NCBI GenBank assembly: GCA_964624165.1
Contig: CAZUWG010000004.1
Span: 1-39,055 of the forward strand
Source of the DNA: OLB19 sp964624165
GTDB lineage: Bacteria > Patescibacteriota > Minisyncoccia > Phycocordibacterales > UBA918
Direction: 5' to 3'
DNA: 39,055 nucleotides
Shown: positions 8,139-14,961 of the stretch, one piece after another
Layout of the letters: each line of letters starts with the position of its first letter
How positions within the stretch are numbered: position 1 is the stretch's first letter
The notes under the pieces: model-generated
The model's database searches: none
Told to the model about the DNA's origin: nothing
Seen by the model: only the letters and a program-made list of their open reading frames with translations
Position numbers and translations under genes: made by a program

Positions 8139-8918
8139 CTAATGAGGCTCCTCCACTGCCAATTTGATAAAGATGAGAGTCAAAAAAGCAAACACCGCCG
8201 CTTGGATCATACCCACAAACACTTCATACGCCAAAATCGGCACTGGTAAGACCATCGGCACAAAAAACATAATCACCACCAAGAGCGTTTTGCCGGCAAA
8301 AATGTTTCCGAAAAGACGAAATGAAAACGAGATCAAGCGACCAATCTCACTAATTAACTCAATCAGTCCCACCACAAATTTCAGCGGTGAAGAAAAGTTG
8401 ATAAACTTTCCACCATATTTCCACACCCCCAGCGCGACAATACCTGCAAACTCAATAATAAACATCGCCACAATAGAAAAGGCCAAGGTGATATTGAGGT
8501 CGGTAGCCGGAGGGTATAAAAGCGGTACGAAATGAGACGCTTCACCATACCCTTGATAGATCCCGATTGATGTCACCCCGGGCAGGAGCCCAAACCAATT
8601 CATGGTGAGAATAAACAGGAAAATGGTCATCAAAACGGGAAAGTAGGTGCGGGCGAGCGTATCACTCTCCAAGGTATCACGTACAAAGCCGTATGCTCCA
8701 CCAATGACTAGCTCAAATACATTTTGAGTTCCGCTCGGTACCATTTTTAGATTACGTCCTACCAGTACCGCCAAAGCGACGAGTACTATCATAGCGACCC
8801 ATGAAGTGAGCAAGGTAGCGGTGATAGGCATCGCGCCGATATGGCCAAGAATGTAGGGCTCTAGGTGCACTGAAATCCCTTCTTCGGCGGCGTGCGCGGT
8901 CGTAATAAGCGAAAACAT
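8139..8918 (-). CDS. atpB: F-type ATP synthase a subunit
   Basis: Membrane stator subunit carrying the ion half-channels, 259 aa with about six hydrophobic segments. The essential arginine is Arg201 in S-F-S-F-R-L-F-G-N-I-F-A-G. The first about 20 residues contain a short hydrophobic start and A-H-A, resembling a cleavable or topogenic N-terminus. First gene of the operon; promoter at 8945-8972. No Shine-Dalgarno is evident in the roughly 20-nt leader. Confidence 0.97.
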   Translation of the reverse strand: MFSLITTAHAAEEGISVHLEPYILGHIGAMPITATLLTSWVAMIVLVALAVLVGRNLKMVPSGTQNVFELVIGGAYGFVRDTLESDTLARTYFPVLMTIFLFILTMNWFGLLPGVTSIGIYQGYGEASHFVPLLYPPATDLNITLAFSIVAMFIIEFAGIVALGVWKYGGKFINFSSPLKFVVGLIELISEIGRLISFSFRLFGNIFAGKTLLVVIMFFVPMVLPVPILAYEVFVGMIQAAVFAFLTLIFIKLAVEEPH

Positions 8919-8944
8919 AACGTAAAAAAATCTTCTGCGCCCGC

Positions 8945-8972
8945 ATCATAACACGTCAGCTGGATATTTGAA
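8945..8972 (-). promoter_or_regulatory. Promoter of the atp operon (extended -10)
   Basis: On the minus strand: TTCAAA (8972-8967), 16-nt spacer, TATGAT (8950-8945) preceded by TGT, giving TGtTATGAT. Identical in its -10 to the ddl promoter. The predicted leader before atpB is about 20 nt. Confidence 0.65.
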
Positions 8973-9035
8973 GTGGAAAAGTGAAGGCTTTTGTGGTGAA
9001 GTGGTGTGAGAAAATGACTGCACCGGAGGCTCGCA

Positions 9036-9155
9036 ATGAAAATCATCACCTGTTTTATTATTGTATTCACGCTGACAGGCTGTGGCACCCTTGGCGACAT
9101 CGCTCTTTCAGCCAAGCGGGCCGGGGCCTGGGCGCAACAAGCCGGGTATCGGTAA
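9036..9155 (+). CDS. Small lipoprotein, 39 aa
   Basis: A short gene divergent from atpB. GGAGG (9025-9029) lies 6 nt before the ATG. The product starts M-K-I-I-T-C, has a hydrophobic stretch, and then a lipobox L-T-G-C with Cys16 as the likely lipidated residue. It leaves a mature peptide of only 24 residues that is amphipathic and positively charged (K-R-A-G-A-W-A-Q-Q-A-G-Y-R). Size and layout resemble entericidin-type small lipoproteins, but sequence similarity is only general, so I give no symbol. A hairpin follows 18 nt after the stop. Confidence 0.75.
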   Translation: MKIITCFIIVFTLTGCGTLGDIALSAKRAGAWAQQAGYR

Positions 9156-9173
9156 CAACGGAGAAGATGCACA

Positions 9174-9206
9174 TAAGGGCGGCACGACATGGTCTTGCCG
9201 CCCTTA
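9174..9206 (+). terminator. Hairpin after the small lipoprotein gene
   Basis: Perfect 11-bp stem (9174-9184 with 9196-9206), loop of 11 nt. Only a short T-rich tail (CATTT) follows, so termination strength is uncertain, but position fits the end of the 9036 gene. Confidence 0.65.
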
Positions 9207-9227
9207 CATTTCCATAAAACTTAATAT

Positions 9228-9328
9228 TTCAAATCCTGACGCAAAGTCTCCCAGACTTTGCTTCAAGGTCCACAAAAAAGGCCACCTAAAGGTGGCGCAG
9301 TTTTATTTTGTGGACCAGACAGGATTTG
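9228..9328. repeat. Inverted element made of tRNA-Ala 3'-end sequence
   Basis: The left end reads TTCAAATCCTG (9228-9238), identical to the T-arm of the nearby tRNA-Ala. The right end is a 19-bp copy (9310-9328) of the tRNA 3' end including the discriminator region, in opposite orientation. Inside is a second inverted pair, GGTCCACAAAA (9267-9277) with its complement (9306-9316), a GCCACC/GGTGGC inner stem, and an independent perfect 9-bp hairpin at 9241-9261. The whole can fold on itself. Origin unknown: a palindromic tRNA-derived element or the scar of an integration event. Confidence 0.7.
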
Positions 9329-9423
9329 GTCACAAGTCGCTCCTTTCAGTCGCGCTCGCGACCCCGCCTCCTTCGCGAGCTCAGTCCGGCTTTCAAATTT
9401 ACATTCGTAATCCAAAGCCGTCT

Positions 9424-9458
9424 AAAAAAGACGCCAACACAAAGTTGGCGTCTTTTTT
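9424..9458 (-). terminator. Terminator of tRNA-Ala
   Basis: Perfect 15-bp stem (9424-9438 with 9444-9458) with a 5-nt loop. It ends in T6 on the minus strand, immediately downstream of the tRNA 3' end. Symmetrical A6/T6 flanks allow action in both directions. Confidence 0.9.
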
Positions 9459-9464
9459 AAACGG

Positions 9465-9537
9465 TGGACCAGACAGGATTTGAACCCGCTACCTCCTCAG
9501 TGCAAATGAGGCGCTCTACCAATTGAGCTACTGGCCC
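9465..9537 (-). tRNA. tRNA-Ala (anticodon UGC)
   Basis: 73-nt cloverleaf on the minus strand: acceptor GGGCCAG/CTGGTCC containing the G3-U70 wobble that is the alanine identity element, D-arm with AGCTCAATTGGTAGAGC, anticodon stem CCTCA/TGAGG around loop TTTGCAC (anticodon UGC), T-arm GGGTTCAAATCC. The discriminator is A; CCA is not fully encoded (the genome reads CCG after it), so CCA must be added by a nucleotidyltransferase. Confidence 0.97.
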
Positions 9538-9580
9538 AAAATATCTTCTCGCCGCGACTTCTAAAAGGAAGTTGCCCACC

Positions 9581-9609
9581 ATAATAGCCAACACCTCACA
9601 AAAAGTCAA
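9581..9609 (-). promoter_or_regulatory. Promoter of tRNA-Ala
   Basis: On the minus strand TTGACT (9609-9604), 17-nt spacer, TATTAT (9586-9581). One of the best two-element promoters in the window, as expected for a stable RNA gene. The predicted leader of about 37 nt can form a small ACTTC/GAAGT hairpin before the tRNA 5' end. Confidence 0.75.
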
Positions 9610-9667
9610 ACCTCACTTTACTCTTTTTGTTTCTTACATTTCAAATCTACTTCGCTCTAGAAAGTGA

Positions 9668-10645
9668 CTATTTCTTATTTACACCATCTCTCTGCGCCAG
9701 CGCCAAAAGATGCACAATAAGATCACGATAACTCCCGCCTACTGAAGTCATCGCTTTTGGAAAGAGTGACTGGTCGGTAAGCCCCGGCAGTGTATTTACC
9801 TCTAGGAAATACACCCCGTCTGCCGCCACGATAAAATCTGAGCGGGAAATATGGCGAAGCTCCATATGAGTATGCACGTCTTTGGCAAGGAGAGATAAGA
9901 GTTCCCGTTCGGCTTTGGAAAAACGACCTGGCACGATTTCGTCGGTTAGTCCGCTATATTTAGCTTCAAGATCAAAATATTCCTTACCGTGAGGTGGCAC
10001 GATCTCGATTACTGGCATTACATAGTGTGATTTACCTCTATACCCTTCAAGCACCCCCACTGTCGCTTCCTTACCACGCACGCGCTCTTCCACCAACACT
10101 GCGTCGCACACCGCAAAAGCTTTCTCTAGCACTGTCGGAAGATGGATACTATCTGCAGTAAAAGTATGGAAAGAAGAACCGCCACAGACCGGCTTTACGA
10201 AATATTCACGCCCAAAAAGGCCTGAGATAGTATGCGCCGCCTTTAAAGGATCCGTACCTTTCTCGACGCGCATATGCTTCGGCATTTTTACATTAAAGGC
10301 CTTCAGATGCTCCTTGGTGAGTTGTTTATTCATAGCTCGAGAAGAAGGAAACGGACGGCTGCCAGTATAGGCGACGCCGTAGCGTTCGAGAATACGCTGC
10401 ACTTGACCATCTTCACCAAACTCGCCGTGCATCGCATTAAATGCCACGTCAACACCCAAAAGCGCCTGCTCTGGGTTTTTGATATAGCCATTGACGAGCC
10501 ACTCCCCGTGGCGAGTAATCACGATATCACGCACATTGACCGGCTCTTCTTTAAGGACCGAAAGTACCCCCGCGCCCGTCCGCATTGAAACCTCATATTC
10601 ACTGCTTGGACCGCCACGCAATACCGCTACTGTAGTCTTTGACAT
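9668..10645 (-). CDS. ddl: D-alanine--D-alanine ligase
   Basis: ATP-grasp enzyme that joins two D-alanines for the MurF step of peptidoglycan synthesis, 326 aa from the ATG at 10645. N-terminal L-R-G-G-P-S-S-E-Y-E-V-S matches the Ddl pattern, followed by H-G-E-F-G-E-D-G and Y-T-G-S. Near the C-terminus E-V-N-T-L-P-G-L-T supplies the metal and phosphate ligands. An extension of the frame upstream to 10702 runs into the uvrC hairpin and across the promoter, so it was rejected. TATGAT lies 6 nt before the ATG, which predicts a leaderless transcript. Confidence 0.93.
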   Translation of the reverse strand: MSKTTVAVLRGGPSSEYEVSMRTGAGVLSVLKEEPVNVRDIVITRHGEWLVNGYIKNPEQALLGVDVAFNAMHGEFGEDGQVQRILERYGVAYTGSRPFPSSRAMNKQLTKEHLKAFNVKMPKHMRVEKGTDPLKAAHTISGLFGREYFVKPVCGGSSFHTFTADSIHLPTVLEKAFAVCDAVLVEERVRGKEATVGVLEGYRGKSHYVMPVIEIVPPHGKEYFDLEAKYSGLTDEIVPGRFSKAERELLSLLAKDVHTHMELRHISRSDFIVAADGVYFLEVNTLPGLTDQSLFPKAMTSVGGSYRDLIVHLLALAQRDGVNKK

Positions 10646-10651
10646 GTAGGT

Positions 10652-10660
10652 ATCATAACA
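10652..10660 (-). promoter_or_regulatory. Extended -10 of ddl, leaderless
   Basis: TGtTATGAT on the minus strand ending 6 nt before the ATG at 10645; a start about 7 nt downstream of the -10 falls on or beside the A of the ATG. A poor -35 (TTGTCT, 15-nt spacing) lies at 10673-10678. Confidence 0.65.
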
Positions 10661-10690
10661 TGTACCGATAGTAGACAATGACGCCAACGG

Positions 10691-10735
10691 TGAGGATAAC
10701 AAGGCACGGGCGAAGCCCGTGCCTTGTTATCCTCA
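10691..10735 (-). terminator. 21-bp perfect hairpin at the uvrC stop codon
   Basis: 10691-10711 pairs perfectly with 10715-10735 around a 3-nt loop (core CACGGGC-GAA-GCCCGTG on the plus strand). The first three bases of the stem on the transcribed strand are the uvrC TGA stop itself. No T-run follows; it separates uvrC from ddl. Confidence 0.75.
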
Positions 10736-11965
10736 CAATCCTCGCTTTCGCAGCTTTTCCCGATGAAAAGCCAGCGCAAAGCGGTGTGCTTCGGCATTGG
10801 CTAAAAGGATCTGATCTCCAAAATCCATCTTGAGTTTACTCGCCGCCAAAAGTCGCTCCGGTTTGTGCTTATCATTTTTTACCACCGCCACTACCGGCAC
10901 TGAAAGCGCGTGCTGACGTAATACTTTTTCAGCGACATTCTTTTGAGCTGTACTGCCATCAACGACAATAATCTGCGGCAGAGGCCACTCCGTATGCGCC
11001 AGACGCCTTGAGAGCACTTCTTTGAGCGCCGCTGTGTCATTACTTGAAGAGACGGTGGTAATTTTAAATTTACGATATTCACTTTTTTTCGGACTATCAC
11101 CTTCTACCACCACCATCACGCCGACCATGGCTGCACCCTGTAAATGTGCAATATCATACGCCTCAATCCGCGCACTACTTTCATCTCTATACTGCCGCAT
11201 GTCGTCACGAATGAGTGCCACATCCTGAATATGCTTGAGAGCAAAAATCCGACGTTTAATACGTGACGCTTCTTCAAACTGAAGTTGCTTGGCAGCTTTC
11301 ATCATATCCTTTTCCAACTCGGCTATAATTTGTTGCTTTTTTCCTTCAAAAAAGAGCTGGATATGCCGAATCGTACGCGCATACTCGGCTTTGTTTTCTT
11401 GAGTTGGATACAAACCGATCTGACGATTGAAGTCGATCCGGCCTCGCACCATTTTGTTTTTCTCTTGCCCGACTGGCTGCTTGGTGTCATAAAACTTAAA
11501 AATTCGACGCACAATCTTAAGAGCTTCTCGAAAAAGCACACTGTTGGTGAATGGTCCAAATACGTACCGAAGCTCATCTGCACCAAAAAGGCTCGTCACA
11601 TCCTTACCACGCACCACCAGTACACGTGGCCATTCTTCATTTGTGATCACGAGATGATTGTATGATTTATCATCTTTTGAACGTGTGTTGTAGCTTGGCC
11701 GATGCGTACGAATGAGATTGGTCTCTAAAATTAACGCTTCAAGAGTGCTGTCGGTCACTGTCCAATCGATCGTTTTTGCTTCGCTCACCATACCCGCAAC
11801 CAGCTTAGACCTTTTCTCTTCCAGATCAGGTGCAAAATAGCTCCGCACGCGAGCTTTGAGGTTGGTCGCTTTTCCAATATATAAAATCTCTTTGCGCGCA
11901 CCAAGAAAAAAATATACCCCCGGAGTTTCGGGGAGTTTTTTGAGAATACTAGCTCCTTTTTGCAT
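10733..11965 (-). CDS. uvrC: UvrC excinuclease subunit, short cysteine-free form
   Basis: Dual-incision nuclease of nucleotide excision repair, 410 aa against about 600. Domains in order: GIY-YIG nuclease (G-V-Y at 16-18, Y-I-G at 29-31, Arg39, Glu81) for the 3' cut; UVR motif that contacts UvrB (about 214-249); RNase H-like nuclease for the 5' cut, with expected residues Asp271, Asp336 and His394 present. The protein ends right after E-A-H-R-F-A, so the C-terminal double helix-hairpin-helix is absent. There is no cysteine anywhere, hence no iron-sulfur cluster ligands. A hairpin starts at the stop codon, so this looks like the real end. ATG at 11965 is 6 nt after an extended -10. Confidence 0.93.
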   Translation of the reverse strand: MQKGASILKKLPETPGVYFFLGARKEILYIGKATNLKARVRSYFAPDLEEKRSKLVAGMVSEAKTIDWTVTDSTLEALILETNLIRTHRPSYNTRSKDDKSYNHLVITNEEWPRVLVVRGKDVTSLFGADELRYVFGPFTNSVLFREALKIVRRIFKFYDTKQPVGQEKNKMVRGRIDFNRQIGLYPTQENKAEYARTIRHIQLFFEGKKQQIIAELEKDMMKAAKQLQFEEASRIKRRIFALKHIQDVALIRDDMRQYRDESSARIEAYDIAHLQGAAMVGVMVVVEGDSPKKSEYRKFKITTVSSSNDTAALKEVLSRRLAHTEWPLPQIIVVDGSTAQKNVAEKVLRQHALSVPVVAVVKNDKHKPERLLAASKLKMDFGDQILLANAEAHRFALAFHREKLRKRGL

Positions 11966-11971
11966 AGCAGT

Positions 11972-11980
11972 ATGATAACA
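11972..11980 (-). promoter_or_regulatory. Extended -10 of uvrC, leaderless
   Basis: TGtTATCAT on the minus strand with 6 nt to the ATG. Predicted transcript start coincides with the start codon. Confidence 0.6.
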
Positions 11981-11989
11981 GAAAGTAAG

Positions 11990-12018
11990 GTGACCGCCGA
12001 GTCCTGCTCGGCGGTCAC
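11990..12018 (-). terminator. Hairpin after the 45-aa gene
   Basis: Perfect 12-bp stem (11990-12001 with 12007-12018), 5-nt loop, 3 nt after the TAA of the small gene on the minus strand. Downstream tail CTTACTTTC is only weakly T-rich. Confidence 0.7.
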
Positions 12019-12021
12019 TCC

Positions 12022-12159
12022 TTAGCCATGCTCTGTAGAGGCTAAGGTTCTGAGCCCCTTAGGGTTCCCGCTTGAGCGCAATTGCGCTTCTTGGAGCACC
12101 CGCTGTCTCTCCTCCTCTACAACAGCGCAGTTCGGATCGGGCTTCTGTCTCTGCGACAT
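12022..12159 (-). CDS. Small hypothetical protein, 45 aa
   Basis: Short gene between uvrA and uvrC. GGAG lies 6 nt before the ATG at 12159, TATACT at 12191-12186 could be its -10, and a strong hairpin follows the TAA. The product is hydrophilic: basic start (M-S-Q-R-Q-K-P-D-P), a central acidic/glutamine helix (E-E-E-R-Q-R-V-L-Q-E-A) and a basic tail; one cysteine, no membrane segment. No family recognised. Its place inside the uvr block raises a possible link to repair, but nothing in the sequence proves it. Confidence 0.6.
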   Translation of the reverse strand: MSQRQKPDPNCAVVEEERQRVLQEAQLRSSGNPKGLRTLASTEHG

Positions 12160-12185
12160 TTCAAACTCCTTCTCTGTCTTTTTCT

Positions 12186-12191
12186 AGTATA
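12186..12191 (-). promoter_or_regulatory. -10 element of the 45-aa gene
   Basis: TATACT on the minus strand, two nt beyond the uvrA stop codon. A possible -35 TTGCAC lies 19 nt upstream within the uvrA 3' end, longer than ideal. Leader about 20 nt carrying the GGAG Shine-Dalgarno. Confidence 0.45.
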
Positions 12192-12193
12192 CA

Positions 12194-14848
12194 CTACTTC
12201 TTCACCCGCTGTGCAAGCGCCTTTTTGAGGTAACGTCCGGTGTGACTTTTTTTGCTTTCAGCTACTTCTTCTGGTGTACCCTTAGCGACAATCTGACCGC
12301 CGCCCGCCCCACCTTCAGGACCGATGTCAATCACGTAATCAGCACTTTTGACCAGATCGAGATTGTGTTCAATCACCATCACCGTATTGCCGCGATTCAC
12401 AAGCGCTTGGAGAATCTCAATCAACTTCTTGACATCTTCATAATGCAGCCCAATGGTGGGCTCATCAAGCAGGTAAATGGTTTTTTGGGTATGCTGACGA
12501 TAGAGCTCGGAAGCAATCTTCACGCGTTGCGCTTCTCCACCTGAGAGCGTGGTCGCACTCTGCCCAAGCTCAAGATACCCAAGACCCACATCAAGGAGCG
12601 ACTTCAAGCGTTCATAGACCGCGGGCACATCTTTGAAAAATTCCGCAGCCTCTTCAATCGTCATATGCAGCACCTCGTGAATATTCTTCTTTCGATATCG
12701 CACTTCAAGTGTCTCTTTCGTAAAGCGAGTACCATCGCACACATCGCAGGTCACATAGACCGTTGGAAAGAAGTGCATCTCAACCGCAATCTGTCCATTA
12801 CCCTGACACGCTTCACAGCGACCACCTTTTACGTTGAAACAAAAGCGACCAGGCTTCCAGCCGCGTGCGCGTGCTTCACTTGAGGCTGCAAACAGGTCAC
12901 GAATATGCGTAAAAGCGCCGGTGTAGGTTGCGGGGTTACTGCGTGGAGTGCGGCCGATGGGCGACTGATCGATCAAGACTGTCCGGCCGAGGTATTCTGT
13001 ACCTTCAAAGGTTTTTACATTATAGACCTTGTTGGTGCGATGACGCATCTCAAGCCGGCCTTGTAGATTTTTGTGTACCAGCTCGTACATAAAGGTTGAT
13101 TTACCGCTTCCTGATACTCCCGTCACGCAAATAAGGCGACCAAGCGGGATGTCGATGTTGAGGTTTTTAATATTAAAGGCTTTGCCTCCACGAATCTTTA
13201 AAGAGCCGCGCTCAGCGGTGCGGCGCTCTGGCACCTCGATCATTCGCTCATGACGTAGGTACGACAACGTAACTGAGCCTGAGTCATTGTCTTTGGCTTT
13301 TAGTAAGTCCTCTAGATAATCAGCAACCACAATCTCTCCACCGTGCACTCCAGCACCGGGACCAACATCAATCAAATAGTCGGCAGCGTAGATGGTATCT
13401 TCGTCATGTTCGACGACGATAATGGTATTACCAAGGTCGCGTAGGTCGGTCAGTGTTTTAATAAGGCGGTCGTTGTCACGCTGATGCAGTCCGATCGTCG
13501 GCTCATCAAGTACATAAAGTGCCCCCACCAAGCCCGAGCCGAGCTGGCTCGCCAGTCGAATACGCTGCGCTTCCCCACCTGAGAGCGTATTGGCGCGACG
13601 GTTGAGAGTAAGGTACTCGATGCCAACATCTTGCATAAATTTCAAACGATCGATAATTTCCCGCAGCGCCGGCCAGGCGATCTCTTGTTGTTTGTCTGAC
13701 AGCTTAAGTGAAGTGATAAATTTCATCGCTTCGCCTACAGTCATATCAGTAAAGCCGACGATATTGATCCCCAGGTCCTTTTTTCCATCACCACCTAAGT
13801 ACACGCGCATCGCCTCAGGACGCAAACGAGCGCCTTTACATAAAGGACACTCATCATCCTGCAGCACACCCACCAAACCGAGTCCGTTACACTCAGGACA
13901 AGCGCCGTAGGGCGAGTTGAAAGAAAAAAGTCGCGGTTCCACTTCGGGAAATGATGACCCGTCAACTGGACAAATAAATTTTGCCGACAAAATACGTGCC
14001 CCGCCATCGGGACTTTCTACTTTGACCAGACCATTTGCCTGATCGAGTGCAATCTCGATCGCTTCCGAAAGACGCTCGTGAGACCCTTTTGGATCTTGTG
14101 TAAACTCAGAAACGTAAATCTCATCGACCAAGACGTCGATGTCGTGACGAAAATTCTTCTTGAGGACGATTTTTTCTCGAAGCTGCTTAATCTGCCCGTC
14201 GATTTTTACTGTCTCAAAGCCTTTATTGAGTAAGTCGTACAACAGCTGGTAATACTCGCCCTTTCGCCCTACGACAACAGGCGCAAAAATAGACACCCGA
14301 CCTTTACTTACTTCAATTCCCATCACTGCTTGAGACTGTGCTTTGGCGGCTGCTTTCACTTCTTTTTCTTCAATTGATTTTAAAATAATGCCAACAATCT
14401 CATCTTGGGAAAGTTTCTGAATCGGCACATCCACATCAAGACAATACGGCTGTCCGACGCGCGCGTATAAAATACGTAAGTAGTCGTAGATTTCAGTGAT
14501 GGTTGCCACTGTGGAGCGCGGGTTTCTACTGGCTGATTTTTGATCGATGGAAATCGCAGGAGAGAGCCCGCTGATCTCATCGACGTCTGGCTTTTGAAGC
14601 TTATTGAGAAACTGACGAGCATACGCTGAAAGCGATTCGATATAGCGTCTTTGACCTTCTGCAAAAATAGTATCAAACGCAAGAGAAGATTTTCCACTCC
14701 CTGACGGACCACTGACGACCACAAGCTTATTGCGTGGCATGGTGACATCAATGTTTTTTAGATTGTGGGTACGGGCACCTTTAACAATGATTTCATTGGC
14801 TCTTTCGCCGTTGATGTCGGTTTTGGTCTTTTTTTTATCTTGAGCCAT
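12194..14848 (-). CDS. uvrA: UvrA damage-recognition ATPase, lacking the insertion domain
   Basis: Dimeric ABC ATPase that finds DNA damage and loads UvrB, 884 aa. Walker A loops at 47-54 (G-P-S-G-S-G-K-S) and 577-584 (G-V-S-G-S-G-K-S); signature L-S-G-G-E at 422 and 768; the UvrB-binding region (about 131-250) is present. The first zinc module reads C293-P-V-D296 then C317-x-x-C320, so one Cys is Asp. C334-x-x-C337 follows after only 13 residues, where E. coli UvrA has roughly 100 (the DNA-contacting insertion domain). The C-terminal zinc finger (C678/C681, C701/C704) is intact. ATG at 14848 chosen; further upstream the frame crosses the mliC hairpin and promoter. Confidence 0.96.
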   Translation of the reverse strand: MAQDKKKTKTDINGERANEIIVKGARTHNLKNIDVTMPRNKLVVVSGPSGSGKSSLAFDTIFAEGQRRYIESLSAYARQFLNKLQKPDVDEISGLSPAISIDQKSASRNPRSTVATITEIYDYLRILYARVGQPYCLDVDVPIQKLSQDEIVGIILKSIEEKEVKAAAKAQSQAVMGIEVSKGRVSIFAPVVVGRKGEYYQLLYDLLNKGFETVKIDGQIKQLREKIVLKKNFRHDIDVLVDEIYVSEFTQDPKGSHERLSEAIEIALDQANGLVKVESPDGGARILSAKFICPVDGSSFPEVEPRLFSFNSPYGACPECNGLGLVGVLQDDECPLCKGARLRPEAMRVYLGGDGKKDLGINIVGFTDMTVGEAMKFITSLKLSDKQQEIAWPALREIIDRLKFMQDVGIEYLTLNRRANTLSGGEAQRIRLASQLGSGLVGALYVLDEPTIGLHQRDNDRLIKTLTDLRDLGNTIIVVEHDEDTIYAADYLIDVGPGAGVHGGEIVVADYLEDLLKAKDNDSGSVTLSYLRHERMIEVPERRTAERGSLKIRGGKAFNIKNLNIDIPLGRLICVTGVSGSGKSTFMYELVHKNLQGRLEMRHRTNKVYNVKTFEGTEYLGRTVLIDQSPIGRTPRSNPATYTGAFTHIRDLFAASSEARARGWKPGRFCFNVKGGRCEACQGNGQIAVEMHFFPTVYVTCDVCDGTRFTKETLEVRYRKKNIHEVLHMTIEEAAEFFKDVPAVYERLKSLLDVGLGYLELGQSATTLSGGEAQRVKIASELYRQHTQKTIYLLDEPTIGLHYEDVKKLIEILQALVNRGNTVMVIEHNLDLVKSADYVIDIGPEGGAGGGQIVAKGTPEEVAESKKSHTGRYLKKALAQRVKK

Positions 14849-14858
14849 AAATGTATGC

Positions 14859-14867
14859 AGTATAGCA
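14859..14867 (-). promoter_or_regulatory. Extended -10 of uvrA
   Basis: TGcTATACT on the minus strand, 10 nt before the ATG, giving a leader of only about 3 nt. A second TATAAT lies upstream at 14893-14888. Confidence 0.55.
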
Positions 14868-14915
14868 AGGAGCACCTCAAATGGCGAATTATATGCTTTT
14901 AGCGTCTCTTGGGTT

Positions 14916-14956
14916 GTGAAAAAGCAGCGCGGGCGAAGCCCGCGCTGCTTTTTCAC
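14916..14956 (-). terminator. 19-bp perfect hairpin terminator after the MliC-like gene
   Basis: 14916-14934 pairs perfectly with 14938-14956 around a GAA/TTC loop; GC core GCAGCGCGGGC followed by an A5/T5 segment. It starts 5 nt after the stop of the 14962 gene. Confidence 0.85.
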
Positions 14957-14961
14957 GCTAC

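Noticed and set aside
9228..9460. CRISPR array
   Set aside because: Repeats are inverted and few, with no regular direct repeat-spacer pattern.
10646..10702. Longer ddl start
   Set aside because: The extra codons cover the promoter and one arm of the uvrC hairpin, and the family begins at the ATG at 10645.
10733..10760. uvrC truncated by a frameshift
   Set aside because: No HhH-like sequence in any frame downstream; a terminator-like hairpin starts at the stop and ddl follows directly.
14849..14956. N-terminal extension of UvrA by 36 residues
   Set aside because: Runs through a perfect hairpin and two -10 elements; not family-like.
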